Positions 25,044 to 33,895 of a stretch of DNA of 64,000 nt are shown here, piece after piece (positions within the stretch are counted from its first letter, which is position 1; every line of letters begins with the position of its first letter). This DNA comes from Streptomyces sp. NBC_00193. GTDB lineage: Bacteria > Actinomycetota > Actinomycetes > Streptomycetales > Streptomycetaceae. A program made the translations under genes and the position numbers. The notes under the pieces were generated by a model. It was not told the origin of the DNA. It worked only from the letters and a program-made list of their open reading frames with translations, and made no database searches. The stretch covers positions 5,518,001 through 5,582,000 of the forward strand of contig NZ_JAPEMM010000001.1 of the NCBI RefSeq assembly GCF_026342735.1. Direction: 5' to 3'.

Positions 25044-25215
25044 TTGCGGCGGCGATCTCAATGACTAACCTGGTGTGGGGGCGCGACCGTGCGCCCTCCC
25101 ACCGGCCCCGGGACCCCGAGGCCCGTGGGCACCTGCGACTCGAGGAGTGACTCCCTCCAGCAATGGACGGATCGTCCGGTAGTACACGCGCCGCCCTCCC
25201 CACGGAGGCGGCGGC
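25044..25215 (+). promoter_or_regulatory. Promoter and structured 5' leader of the CNNM pair
   Basis: A vegetative-type promoter is visible: TTGCGG (25044-25049), 16 bases, TAACCT (25066-25071). The expected transcript has a leader of about 138 bases with several hairpin-prone stretches: TGGGGGCGC against GCGCCCTCCCA around 25076-25100, GGCC against GGCC around 25104-25122, and CGAGGAGTGACTCC around 25141-25154. I do not recognise a known riboswitch class. A cis-acting metal-responsive RNA is possible because the genes belong to a magnesium-linked transporter family. Confidence 0.5.
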
Positions 25216-26625
25216 ATGACCATCCCGCTACTTCTGCTCGTGGCGGCATTCGCCCTGATCCTCGCCAACGGTTTCTTCGTGGCAGCCGAATTCGGCCTCG
25301 TCACCGTCGAGAGACCCGAGGCCGAACGCGCCGCGGCCGAGGGCGACCGCCGTGCCCGCACGGTCGTCGCAGCCCTGCGGGAGCTGTCCTTCCAGCTCTC
25401 CGGCACCCAGCTCGGCATCACCATCACCTCCCTCGTGGTCGGCATGCTCGCCGAGCCCGCCCTCGCCGCCCTGCTGGCCGGGCCGCTCGAAGCGACCGGC
25501 CTCCCCAAGGGCGCCGTCCCCGGCGCGGCCGTCGTCATCGGCATGCTGCTCGCCTCCGCCGTCCAGATGGTGGTCGGCGAGCTCGTCCCGAAGAACTGGG
25601 CCGTCTCCCGACCGCTCCAGGTGGCCCGTTTCGTGGCCGGCCCGCAGCACGTCTTCTCCCGGGTCTTCCGGCCCGTCATCGCGGGCCTCAACGCCGTCGC
25701 CAACCGGCTCGTCCGGGCGCTCGGCGTGGAGCCCACCGAGGAGATGGCCTCCGCCCGCACCCCCGGCGAGCTGGTCTCCCTGGTCCGCCATTCGGCCCAG
25801 GCCGGAGCCCTGGAACAGGACACCGCCGACCTCTTCGTACGGACCCTGTCGCTGGGCGAGCTCACGGCGCAGCTGGTCATGACCCCCCGGGTCAAGGTCA
25901 GCGCCCTCCAGCACACGGCCACCGCGGCCGACGTGCTCAACCTGACCCGCGCCACGGGCCTGTCCCGCTTCCCCGTCTACCGCGAGCGCATCGACGAGAT
26001 CACCGGGGTCGTCCACCTCAAGGACGCCCTCGCCGTGCCCGAGTCCGAGCGCGCCCGCACCAGCGTCAGCGGGATCTGCGTGGCCCCCCTGCTGGTGCCC
26101 GGCTCCCTGCCGGTGCAGCCGCTGCTGGAACGGCTGCGCAGCGAACAGCCCATGGCCGTGGTCGTCGACGAGTACGGCGGCACCGCCGGCGTCGTCACCC
26201 TGGAGGACATCGTGGAGGAGCTCGTCGGCGAGGTCCGCGACGAGCACGACCTCGCGGAGGACGGCAGCCCCGAACTGGCCGCCGTACCCGCCGAGGACGG
26301 CCGCCCCTCCTGGGAGGCGGACGGGAGCTGCCGCGTGCAGACCCTGCGACGGATAGGCCTGGAGGTCCCCGAAGGACCGTACGAGACCGTCGCCGGGCTC
26401 GTCGCCGACCTGCTCGGCCGCATCCCCGCCCCCGGGGACCGCGCCGAACTGCCCGGCTGGAAGCTCTCCGTGCGCCAGGTCCGCCGCTACCGCGCCGAAC
26501 GGGTCCGCCTCGTGCGCACCGCTCCCGCGGCCCCCGGCACACCGGGCTCCGACGGGCAGGCCTTCTACGGGTTCGCCCCGGACGCCGCCGCCCCCGCCGA
26601 GCTGGCACAGGTGGGTGGCCGGTGA
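25216..26625 (+). CDS. CNNM/CorC-family (hemolysin-type) membrane protein 1
   Basis: A 469-residue protein. The N-terminal DUF21/CNNM region has four helices and the motifs ANGFFVAAEFGLVTVERPE and GELVPKNWAVSRP; then come two CBS domains (SALQHTATAADVLNLTRATGLSRFPVYRER and MAVVVDEYGGTAGVVTLEDIVEELVGEVRDEHD) and a CorC_HlyC transporter-associated domain. Family members are linked to magnesium efflux or homeostasis. The ATG at 25216 follows GGAGGCGGCGGC. Its stop overlaps the start of the paralogue. Confidence 0.92.
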   Translation: MTIPLLLLVAAFALILANGFFVAAEFGLVTVERPEAERAAAEGDRRARTVVAALRELSFQLSGTQLGITITSLVVGMLAEPALAALLAGPLEATGLPKGAVPGAAVVIGMLLASAVQMVVGELVPKNWAVSRPLQVARFVAGPQHVFSRVFRPVIAGLNAVANRLVRALGVEPTEEMASARTPGELVSLVRHSAQAGALEQDTADLFVRTLSLGELTAQLVMTPRVKVSALQHTATAADVLNLTRATGLSRFPVYRERIDEITGVVHLKDALAVPESERARTSVSGICVAPLLVPGSLPVQPLLERLRSEQPMAVVVDEYGGTAGVVTLEDIVEELVGEVRDEHDLAEDGSPELAAVPAEDGRPSWEADGSCRVQTLRRIGLEVPEGPYETVAGLVADLLGRIPAPGDRAELPGWKLSVRQVRRYRAERVRLVRTAPAAPGTPGSDGQAFYGFAPDAAAPAELAQVGGR

Positions 26626-27701
26626 ACGCGCTCCAACTGCTGTTCGCCCTGCTGCTCGTCCTGGCCAACGGCTTCTTCGTCGGCGCCGAGTTCGCCCTCG
26701 TCTCCGTCCGCCGCAGCCAGATCGAACCCCTGGCCGCCGACTCCAAGCGGGCCCGCCAGGTGCTCCACGGCCTGGAGAACCTGCCGCGCATGATGGCCGC
26801 CGCACAGTTCGGCATCACCATGTGCTCGCTCACCCTCGGCGCCGTGGCCGAACCGACCGTGGCCCGGCTCCTGGAGCCCCTCTTCCACGCCGCCCACGTG
26901 CCCGAGGGGCTGATCCATCCGCTGGGCTACGCGGTGGCCCTCACCTCGGTGATCTTCCTCCACCTGGTCATCGGCGAGATGGTCCCCAAGAACCTCGCCA
27001 TGGCCGCGCCCGAGAAGACGGCCCTGTGGTTCAGCCCCGGACTGGTCGCCTTCGCCCGGGTCTGCGGACCGGTCACCACGGCGCTGGGCGCCTGCGCCAC
27101 ACTGATCCTCAGGCTCTTCAAGGTGGAGCCCAAGGACGAGGTCGAGGCCGTCTACACCTCCGCCCAGCTCGGCCGCCTGCTCAAGGACTCCCGGCAGGCC
27201 GGTCTGCTGGAGCCGGTCGAACAGGAACGCCTGGAGGACGCGCTGGAACTGGGCAGCCGCCCGGTCACCGACGTCCTCCTCGCCCCGGACCGGCTGGTCA
27301 CGGTCGGACCGGCCGTCACCCCGCGCCAGATCGAGCAGCTGACGGTCCGCACCGGGTACTCCCGGTTCCCCGTCCGCGCCGACAGCGGCGCCTTCATGGG
27401 CTACCTGCACGTGAAGGACGTCCTGGACCTGGAGGACCGGGAACGGGCCGTGCCCCAGCGGGTCTGGCGCCGGATGACCACGGTCTGCTCCACGCTCCCG
27501 CTGGACGACGCCCTGACGGTGATGCGCCGCGACGCGACGCACCTGGCACAGGTCGCCGACCCCTCGGGCCGGGTCCTCGGCCTGGTCGCCATGGAGGACG
27601 TACTGGAAACGCTGGTGGGCGAGGTGCGTGACCCCGCGCACCGCACGCCACCGCACGCCCGCAAGCCCGAACTCCGCTCGGAGGGGGCGTTCACCGGCTG
27701 A
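26622..27701 (+). CDS. CNNM/CorC-family (hemolysin-type) membrane protein 2
   Basis: A 359-residue paralogue of the preceding gene: DUF21 region with ANGFFVGAEFALVSVRRSQ and IGEMVPKNLAMAAPEK, then two CBS repeats ending VAMEDVLETLVGEVRD. It lacks the C-terminal CorC_HlyC domain of its partner, so the two may work as a long-short heterodimer. GTG start at 26622 overlaps the upstream stop (GTGA). Adjacent CNNM pairs of this kind are common in actinobacteria. Confidence 0.92.
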   Translation: MNALQLLFALLLVLANGFFVGAEFALVSVRRSQIEPLAADSKRARQVLHGLENLPRMMAAAQFGITMCSLTLGAVAEPTVARLLEPLFHAAHVPEGLIHPLGYAVALTSVIFLHLVIGEMVPKNLAMAAPEKTALWFSPGLVAFARVCGPVTTALGACATLILRLFKVEPKDEVEAVYTSAQLGRLLKDSRQAGLLEPVEQERLEDALELGSRPVTDVLLAPDRLVTVGPAVTPRQIEQLTVRTGYSRFPVRADSGAFMGYLHVKDVLDLEDRERAVPQRVWRRMTTVCSTLPLDDALTVMRRDATHLAQVADPSGRVLGLVAMEDVLETLVGEVRDPAHRTPPHARKPELRSEGAFTG

Positions 27702-27787
27702 CGCCCGCCGCCGGACCCGTCGCGAGAGGGGTCCGGCAACGGCGTCGGGCCGCCATACTCGTGAGGAGGCGGCGGGAGGGGGCACTC

Positions 27788-28222
27788 ATGCGATCCGGTG
27801 AACACGACGACGGGGACCCGGAGTTCGGGGCCATGGCCCGCGAGGTGCTGGGCCTGCTGAGAGAGGACCCCGACGCACCCTCCCCGGTGGCGCGCCGGCT
27901 GCGCGAGGTGATCCTCGACGGGCTGCCGGCCGAACGGGTCGGCGCCGTCGCAGCCTTCGACCGCGAACCCCACGCACCGGACGCGGCCCTGGCCCTCGCA
28001 TCGGTCGTGCGGGAACGCGCGGCGGCGGAACCGGAGTTCGCGGACCGGGTCCGGGCGCTGCTGCAAGGCAGGCTGGGCGACGGCGGGGCGGACGAGCAGT
28101 GGGCCGAGCAGTACGGCGGACGCCCCTTCTGGGGAGGCTGGTTCCTGATCGCCGCGGTCCTCGCGCTCTTCGTCCTCAACGCCTTCGCGGCCTGCTCCGG
28201 CCCGCCGCCGGACATACCGTAG
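27788..28222 (+). CDS. Hypothetical protein with C-terminal membrane helix
   Basis: A 144-residue protein I do not recognise. Residues 1-105 are acidic, soluble and probably helical. Residues about 115-135 (GGWFLIAAVLALFVLNAFAACSG) form one membrane helix close to the C-terminus, as in a tail-anchored protein. Start ATG at 27788 has a GGGAGGGGG site. It ends seven bases from the convergent AAA ATPase gene. Confidence 0.75.
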   Translation: MRSGEHDDGDPEFGAMAREVLGLLREDPDAPSPVARRLREVILDGLPAERVGAVAAFDREPHAPDAALALASVVRERAAAEPEFADRVRALLQGRLGDGGADEQWAEQYGGRPFWGGWFLIAAVLALFVLNAFAACSGPPPDIP

Positions 28223-28229
28223 GCCGTCC

Positions 28230-30182
28230 TCACAGCGGCGGCGGCTCCGGCCGCTCCTGCGGTCCGCGGCCCGACAGGACCTCCCCGTACGCCTGCATCA
28301 GGTCCGCCAGCCGCAGGGTGGACAGATCCTCCCGGGACGGATCACCGGCGAAGCCCGACAGCCGCAAGTCCCGGTACGCGCAGCTCTTCTCGTACAGCGT
28401 GCGCAGGAACCGCCCGTTGCCCAGCTCGTCGATCCACCCCTGCTCCACCACGTGCCCGCTGATGCTCCGCAGCTCCTCCAGCGCCTCCTCGTCCCACCGG
28501 TCGCCGTTGGCATCCGCCAGCACCCCGCCGATCGAGGTGAGCTCCAGCGGCCGGTAACTGGGGAAGTCCACCCGCGTGGTGAACCGCGAGGACAGCCCCG
28601 GATTCGTGGCGAGCAGCCGGTCCATCCCCGCCGGATAGCCCGCGAGGATCACCACCAGGTGGTCGCGGTTGTCCTCCGCCCGCTTCAGGAGCACCTGCAG
28701 GGCTTCGTCGCCGTACGCGTCGCCCTTGCTGTAGCCCGAGTTGGAGAGGCTGTACGCCTCGTCCACGAACAGCACCCCGCCGATCGCCGAGTCGATCAGC
28801 TCGTTCGCCTTCACCGCGGTCTGCCCGAGGAACTCGCCGACCAGGTCCGCGCGCCCGGCCTCCACCAGATGGTCGCCGCCGAGCAGGCCCAGCGCGTAGA
28901 AGACCCGGCCCAGGATCCGGGCCACCGTGGTCTTCCCCGTGCCCGACGGCCCCGAGAAGACGAAGTGCCGTTTCGGCGGCTGCACCGGCAGCCCCTGCCC
29001 CGTCCGCAGCCTGGCCATGTGCAGCTGCGCGGAGAGCGCCTTCACCTGCCGTTTGACCGGCTCCAGGCCCACCATCCGCTCCAGCTCCGCGAGCGCCTCG
29101 GCCAGCGCCGCCGGATCCGCCGGCCCGGCCGGCAGGTCCACCGGTCCCGGCTGCGCGGGCAGCGCGGCCTTGTGCCGCACCCCGGCCGGCAGACCCGCGC
29201 CGGGCCCCGGCGCCCCCGGGCCGTGCCGCGGTTCCGGCGGGTCGCCCGCCGTCAGCGGGTCCGGATCCGGCTGTCCGTCGGCGGCGATCCCCTGGACCGG
29301 ACCGCCGCCGCCCAGCGCCACCGCCGCGAAGTCACCGCCCGACGGGGCCGGTCCGTGCCCGCCGAAGGCCTCGTAGCCCGCGCCGCTCGCGTACCCGGCG
29401 AGGCCGTCGGCGTCCTCGCTGTCCTCGATCGCCGTCAGCCGGGCCGCCGTGTCCATGAACGCCGGGTCCACCCGGTGCACCGCCCGGTACAGCGGCAGGG
29501 CCGCCGCGCTGCGCCCGGTCCCCTCGTGCGCCCGGGCCAGCCAGTACCGCAGCTCCTTGCGCTGGGGCTGCTCGCTGCGGCAGCGCATCAGCGAGGCCGC
29601 CAGCAGCGGCTCGGCCTGCCCGTACATCTCCAGCCGGACCCGGGCCATCCCGCCGAACAGGCCCGCCTCGATGCCCAGGAGCGGATCGTCGACCAGCGAT
29701 TCGGTGGAGCGCACCAACTGCTCCCAGTCCTTGACCAGGTACGCCCGGCAGGCGTGCAGGAAGCGCACCTGGGGGTCGGTGTCCACGGGCGGCAGGGCCG
29801 CCAGCGCCTGGTCCAGCTCGGGGACGTGGCGCCCGTCCAGCCAGTGCGAGGCGTGCGCCAGCAGCAGGTCCCGCCGGGTCTCCAGGACCGGCTGCACCCA
29901 CCAGCCCAGCCAGTACCAGGAGTTCAGCGTCCGCCGGTGGCGGGCCCGCTGTTCCCCGAAGCGGTCCCGGTGGGCGTACATGCGCAATAACGCGTTGGTG
30001 GTGTCGACGCGGAGCGCGTGCAGCCCCAGCCAGGCATCCGCCATCCCGGGATCGAGTCGTACGGCCGCCCGGAACTCTTCCTCGGCCTGCGGATAGGCGC
30101 CCATCGTGCAGGCGTCCACTCCTCGCAGCCAGGCGAGTTCGGCCGGGGCGTGCGCGCTGCTTCCGTGCGCGGCGAAGTCCAT
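28230..30182 (-). CDS. EccA/CbbX-like AAA ATPase with N-terminal TPR region
   Basis: A 650-residue protein. Residues 1-260 are helical repeats (TPR-like, for example AYPQAEEEFRAAVRLDPGMADAWLGLHAL), followed by a Pro/Gly-rich linker and a C-terminal AAA+ domain: Walker A VFSGPSGTGKTT near residue 425, Walker B GGVLFVDEAYSLS near 485, and sensor ILAGYPAGMDRLLATNPGLSSRF. This layout matches EccA of type VII secretion and related SpoVK-like ATPases. No other ESX gene is in view, so a secretion role is not supported by context. ATG at 30182 has a GGGGG site; GTG codons at 30185 and 30194 are alternatives. Confidence 0.85.
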   Translation of the reverse strand: MDFAAHGSSAHAPAELAWLRGVDACTMGAYPQAEEEFRAAVRLDPGMADAWLGLHALRVDTTNALLRMYAHRDRFGEQRARHRRTLNSWYWLGWWVQPVLETRRDLLLAHASHWLDGRHVPELDQALAALPPVDTDPQVRFLHACRAYLVKDWEQLVRSTESLVDDPLLGIEAGLFGGMARVRLEMYGQAEPLLAASLMRCRSEQPQRKELRYWLARAHEGTGRSAAALPLYRAVHRVDPAFMDTAARLTAIEDSEDADGLAGYASGAGYEAFGGHGPAPSGGDFAAVALGGGGPVQGIAADGQPDPDPLTAGDPPEPRHGPGAPGPGAGLPAGVRHKAALPAQPGPVDLPAGPADPAALAEALAELERMVGLEPVKRQVKALSAQLHMARLRTGQGLPVQPPKRHFVFSGPSGTGKTTVARILGRVFYALGLLGGDHLVEAGRADLVGEFLGQTAVKANELIDSAIGGVLFVDEAYSLSNSGYSKGDAYGDEALQVLLKRAEDNRDHLVVILAGYPAGMDRLLATNPGLSSRFTTRVDFPSYRPLELTSIGGVLADANGDRWDEEALEELRSISGHVVEQGWIDELGNGRFLRTLYEKSCAYRDLRLSGFAGDPSREDLSTLRLADLMQAYGEVLSGRGPQERPEPPPL

Positions 30183-30286
30183 CACATCCCCCACAAGCCT
30201 GCCCCCGTGGTGCCCAGCAACCCCCGCGACGCATCCGCGAGTTGTTCCTGCGCCGATGAAATCAGGGGTGCATCGTACCTGCGGTT

Positions 30287-30308
30287 ACGCACCTTACGTA
30301 GGGTGCGT
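30287..30308. promoter_or_regulatory. 22-bp palindrome upstream of the EccA-like gene
   Basis: ACGCACC (30287-30293) is inverted as GGTGCGT (30302-30308), with TACGTA at the centre; ten of eleven base pairs match. It is about 105 bases upstream of the ATPase start, in the promoter zone (a TACGAT-like -10 is at 30273-30278 on the minus strand). It looks like the operator of a dimeric regulator that is not encoded nearby. Confidence 0.55.
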
Positions 30309-30439
30309 CGAAGACCTGCCGGGCACGGATCCGGACGGTCCACGGTGACGCAGGGTGAGAAAACGGCCGGGATGTGCCCCGTGCGACGCCGCGACGGAGG
30401 AGTGCCGGACGGGGATCCGCGGGGGACCGGGGGACAGAA

Positions 30440-30477
30440 CGAAGCCCCCGATCACGGGGGAACAATCGGGGACTTCG
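30440..30477 (-). terminator. Hairpin terminator after the uridine-kinase-like gene
   Basis: CGAAGCCCCCGAT (30440-30452) pairs with ATCGGGGACTTCG (30465-30477) with one non-Watson-Crick position, which is a G-U wobble in the minus-strand RNA and a mismatch in the plus-strand RNA. It therefore fits termination of the minus-strand gene ending at 30584. The rest of 30183-30583 holds the palindrome and no gene I can support. Confidence 0.7.
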
Positions 30478-30583
30478 TGTCCGCGGCGGCCGGTGAGGGC
30501 CGCTTCTTCAGAACGTAAGGCCGTCCCGGCCCCCGGGTCAAGCGGCCGGGAGGCACCCGCGGAGAGGGTCTTTCCCCCGCCCT

Positions 30584-31219
30584 TCAGGCCTGGGGGGCCT
30601 CGTCACCCTCCGTCACACGAGCGCCGGTTCCCGCCGCCCCGGCCGCCCCGGAAGTCCACTCGTATCCCGTACTGCTCTGCCGCACCAGGGTGTCGGCGAA
30701 GGGGCGCGAAGGATCATCCGCGAAGTGCGCGAGCTCCGCGCGCTCCCATCCGTCCCAGAAGTCGGAAAGTTCGCGCCCGTCCCGGTTGCGCCCGCGCCCC
30801 CAGGACTTCGCACGCGGAGTCTCCATCCACAGCAGCCGCGCCAGGTACGGGCGCAGGGCGCGCCGCCCGGCACCGACCCCCTCGACGAGCAGCACCGGAC
30901 CGGGCTCCAGCACCCGCTCCGGCCCGAACCGCCGCTCGACCCAGTCGTACGGGGCCCAGTGCGCGGCCCGCCCCGCGGCGAGCGGCTCCAGCACCTGCTT
31001 GCGCAGTCGCCCCACCCACCCGAACAGCTCCTCATGAGTGGCCACATCATCCAGCCGCAACACGGGAACCCCGCCCAGCGCCTCGGCGAGCGCCCCCGCG
31101 AAGGTGCTCTTCCCGGACCCGGCGTGCCCGTCGATCCCGACGAGGCGGACGGGCCCGATCGAGGGCGGCAGGGCGATGATCTCGCGCACGAGCGGCTGAA
31201 GCGACGACTGAGGTTCCAC
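30584..31219 (-). CDS. Uridine kinase-like P-loop protein
   Basis: A 211-residue kinase-like protein. The Walker A motif VGIDGHAGSGKSTFAGAL is near residue 25, LRLDDVATHEELFGW follows as the phosphate-acceptor region, and LLVEGVGAGRRALRPYL resembles the uridine kinase/phosphoribulokinase fold. GTG at 31219 is chosen because it begins just before the conserved part; a very long upstream frame runs through repeat DNA and is not credible. Substrate could be a nucleoside, but actinobacterial members are uncharacterised. Confidence 0.82.
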   Translation of the reverse strand: MEPQSSLQPLVREIIALPPSIGPVRLVGIDGHAGSGKSTFAGALAEALGGVPVLRLDDVATHEELFGWVGRLRKQVLEPLAAGRAAHWAPYDWVERRFGPERVLEPGPVLLVEGVGAGRRALRPYLARLLWMETPRAKSWGRGRNRDGRELSDFWDGWERAELAHFADDPSRPFADTLVRQSSTGYEWTSGAAGAAGTGARVTEGDEAPQA

Positions 31220-31259
31220 GCCCCCACCGTATGACCTCCGCCGCCCGGCGCGACGCAGC

Positions 31260-31545
31260 GGCCCTGCGGGGCTGTCCCCTACCCGCCCTTCGCCCGTTCC
31301 CCGGGGCTGCGCCCCGGCCCCCCTGGGGCTCCGCCCCAGACCCCGCGCCTCAAACGCCGGCGAGGCTGATCTTGGCTGACGCCGGCGAGAACTCAGCCCC
31401 TCCGGCGTTTGAGGAGCGGGGGTCCGGGGGTTGACCCCCGGCAACGGCGCCGCACCCGGGGACGGGTCCGGGCGGAGCCCGGGGAACGGTGGAAGGGCGG
31501 GTAGGGGACAGCCCCGCAGGGCCCGCCCGGGGGAGCGGGGGCCGC
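31260..31545. repeat. Dispersed GC-rich intergenic repeat, inverted pair
   Basis: Two copies of the same module point toward each other. CTCAAACGCCGG at 31349-31360 is the exact inverse of CCGGCGTTTGAG at 31402-31413, and the flanks match too: GTCCCCTACCCGCCCTTC near 31274 is mirrored by GGGCGGGTAGGGGACAGC near 31496. Related copies occur at 39664-39945 and 43705-43830. The stretch 31220-31649 holds no other feature I can support. Confidence 0.85.
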
Positions 31546-31649
31546 GCCGCGTCACCCCGACACGGCGCGCGGCTTCACGGCCCCGCACGCGGGAACTGGA
31601 AGGGTGGGCGGGAGCCGACCCGCCGCACCGACCCCTGGGGGCCACGCCG

Positions 31650-33095
31650 ATGACCGCACCCACACCCCGCCGCGCCCTACTGGCGGTAGCCCTGGCGGCA
31701 GCCGCCGCCACCGTCCCCGGCGGCCGAGCCTCCGCGGCCGAGCCGAAGCCCGCCACCGGCGGCGGCCGGGGACAGGCCACCCCGGCCACCCCGCCCCCGG
31801 CCACCGCCGGAGGCGCCGAGGCCACCGCCGGAGCCGCCGAGGCCACCGCCGGAGCCACCCGCAAGACGGTGGACAACCGCTTCTGGTACTCGTACGCCCA
31901 CTGGACCGCCGGCCGGCACCAGGGCACCACCGCCATCGGCGGCGCCCGCCCCGGCCTGGAGATCAAGACCCCCACGGGCCGCACCGAGTACACGGACCCG
32001 CACACCGCGAAGAAGAGCACCTGGGAGTACGCCACCTGGACCTCCCCGGTCCACACCTCGACCGTCCCCGCCACCGAGGCCATCGCCTCCTGGAACGCCC
32101 GCACCCCGGCCGGCACCTGGATCCAGGCCGAACTGCGCGGCACCTACACCGACGGCACCGCCACCCCCTGGTACGTGATGGGCCGCTGGGCCTCCGGTGA
32201 CGGGGACATCCGGCGCACCTCCGTGGACGGCCAGACCGACGGCAAGTCCACCGTCTGGACCGACACCCTGGCCGTGGACGCCCCCGCGAGCGGGCTGCGG
32301 ATCAAGGACTGGCGGCTGCGCCTGACCCTGTACCGCAAGCCCGGTGCGAGCCGCGGCCCCACGGTGTGGCTGGCCGGCGCCATGGCCTCGGACGTCCCGG
32401 ACCGGTTCGGCGTCCCGGCCTCCACCGCCGCCGGCGGGGCCCACGAGCTGAAGGTGCCGAGGTACTCGCAGGAGACGCACGCCGGCCAGTACCCCGAGTA
32501 CGACAACGGCGGTGAGGCCTGGTGCAGCCCCACCTCCTCCCAGATGATCATCGAGTTCTGGGGCCGCAGGGCCAGCGCCTCCTCCGTGGCCTGGGTCAAG
32601 AAGGACTACGCGGACCCCCAGGTCTGCCACGCCGCCCGCTCCACCTACGACGCCGCGTACAAGGGCTGCGGAAACTGGCCCTTCAACGCCGCCTACGCCG
32701 CCACCTACCGGCAGATGGCCGGCGTCGTCACCCGCCTCGGCTCCCTCACGGACCTGGAGACCCTGGTGCGGGCCGGAGTCCCGGTCATCACCTCGCAGTC
32801 CTTCAGGGCCGAGGAGCTCACGGGCGCGGGCTACGGCACGGCCGGCCACCTGATGACCGTCATCGGCTTCACGGCCTCGGGCGACGTGATCGCCAACGAC
32901 CCGAACTCGGCCGACAACACGGCGGTGCGCCGCGTCTACGGGCGCCGCCAGTTCGAGAACAACTGGCTCCGGACCAAGCGCCACAACGCCGCGGGCAAGG
33001 TCGTCTCCGGCACCGGAGGCGTCTGCTACCTCTACGGTCCGATCAGGCCGAACCCGGCCCAGGTCCTCGCACTGCGGGCGGTCGGCGTGCTCTGA
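31650..33095 (+). CDS. Secreted C39-type cysteine peptidase
   Basis: A 481-residue exported protein. A signal peptide (RRALLAVALAAAAATVPGGRASA) is followed by an EATAGA-repeat spacer, then a beta-rich domain (residues about 75-260) and a C-terminal papain-fold C39-like domain. The likely catalytic Cys is in GGEAWCSPTSSQMI near residue 291, His in GTAGHLMTVIGF near 400, and the third residue in VIANDPNSADN. Family members cleave peptides or cell-wall-linked substrates outside the cell. ATG at 31650 is the first start giving a proper signal peptide; repeat DNA lies just upstream. Confidence 0.85.
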   Translation: MTAPTPRRALLAVALAAAAATVPGGRASAAEPKPATGGGRGQATPATPPPATAGGAEATAGAAEATAGATRKTVDNRFWYSYAHWTAGRHQGTTAIGGARPGLEIKTPTGRTEYTDPHTAKKSTWEYATWTSPVHTSTVPATEAIASWNARTPAGTWIQAELRGTYTDGTATPWYVMGRWASGDGDIRRTSVDGQTDGKSTVWTDTLAVDAPASGLRIKDWRLRLTLYRKPGASRGPTVWLAGAMASDVPDRFGVPASTAAGGAHELKVPRYSQETHAGQYPEYDNGGEAWCSPTSSQMIIEFWGRRASASSVAWVKKDYADPQVCHAARSTYDAAYKGCGNWPFNAAYAATYRQMAGVVTRLGSLTDLETLVRAGVPVITSQSFRAEELTGAGYGTAGHLMTVIGFTASGDVIANDPNSADNTAVRRVYGRRQFENNWLRTKRHNAAGKVVSGTGGVCYLYGPIRPNPAQVLALRAVGVL

Positions 33096-33191
33096 GATCT
33101 CGCGTCGATTTTCGCGTTGACCCGAATGGCATGTAAGTGGAACATAAAGGGCAAAAGGGCAATAGGAGCTTCTCATAGGAGGCAGCCCGCC

Positions 33192-33617
33192 ATGACCACC
33201 CAACCGAGAATCGAACACCACCCCGACCTCGCTGAGATGCGCTCGCGGTTCGAGCGGGTCACCAGCACTCCGAGTGCCCAGGTCGTAGAGGCGCTGGCCC
33301 TGATGACGGGCCTGTACATCGCCGCCTCGCCGTGGATCGCCGGATTCAGCGGGCTCAGCTCGCTGGCGATCAACAACCTGATCGCGGGCCTGGCCTACTG
33401 TCTGTGCATGAGCGGACTCGGCTCCGCCTACGAACGCACCCACGCCATGGCCTGGACCGCGGTCGGTCTCGCCGCCTGGACGATCGTCGCGCCCTTCGTC
33501 ATCTCCGGCGACGTCAGCACCACCCGCACGGTGTGGAGCAACGTCCTCGCCGGCGGTATCGCCCTGTGCCTGGCCCTGGCCATGGCGGGCATGGCGGGCC
33601 GCGACCGCACCACCTGA
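33192..33617 (+). CDS. SPW-repeat membrane protein
   Basis: A 141-residue membrane protein with four helices. The motif GLYIAASPWIAGFS near residue 45 is the SPW repeat; a second, weaker copy is at AAWTIVAPFVISG near residue 95. Family function is unknown. ATG at 33192 follows an AGGAGG site. A TTGACC at 33117-33122 could be the -35 of its promoter. A hairpin terminator follows the gene. Confidence 0.85.
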   Translation: MTTQPRIEHHPDLAEMRSRFERVTSTPSAQVVEALALMTGLYIAASPWIAGFSGLSSLAINNLIAGLAYCLCMSGLGSAYERTHAMAWTAVGLAAWTIVAPFVISGDVSTTRTVWSNVLAGGIALCLALAMAGMAGRDRTT

Positions 33618-33637
33618 TCCGGTACGCACGACCCCTC

Positions 33638-33669
33638 GCGCCCCCGGTCCGCACCACGCGGCCGGGGGC
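33638..33669 (+). terminator. Hairpin terminator after the SPW gene
   Basis: CGCCCCCGG (33638-33646) pairs with CCGGGGGCG (33661-33669). An inner CCGC/GCGG stem extends it, leaving one bulged base and a short loop. Confidence 0.8.
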
Positions 33670-33736
33670 GTGAGACATGCCACCCGTGACCATCGTCTCT
33701 ACCGCGAGGGCGCCCTCCGCTGTCACATTGGAGGAC

Positions 33737-33895
33737 ATGACCGCACACAGCGCCGCCCTGACCGCCCGCGCCCGCAACCTGGTCCGCACCGGCGGACCCG
33801 AGGACGATTCCTCCTCCTGGCTGGAGCACGTGCTCGGCTGGACCCTGGTCGTGGTCGTGGCCATGTTCGTCACCCAGGTCGGCTGGTTCTTCTGA
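33737..33895 (+). CDS. Small single-helix membrane protein
   Basis: A 52-residue protein with a hydrophilic N-terminus and one C-terminal membrane helix, HVLGWTLVVVVAMFVTQVGWFF. A GGAGGAC stretch is directly before the ATG at 33737; spacing is tight, so an upstream in-frame ATG at 33677 (72 residues) is an alternative. Its last 26 bases overlap the convergent membrane-protein gene. Function unknown. Confidence 0.6.
   Translation: MTAHSAALTARARNLVRTGGPEDDSSSWLEHVLGWTLVVVVAMFVTQVGWFF

Noticed and set aside
31220..32143. Extension of the uridine-kinase-like gene upstream to 32143
   Set aside because: The extra frame runs antisense to the secreted peptidase gene and through the intergenic repeat.
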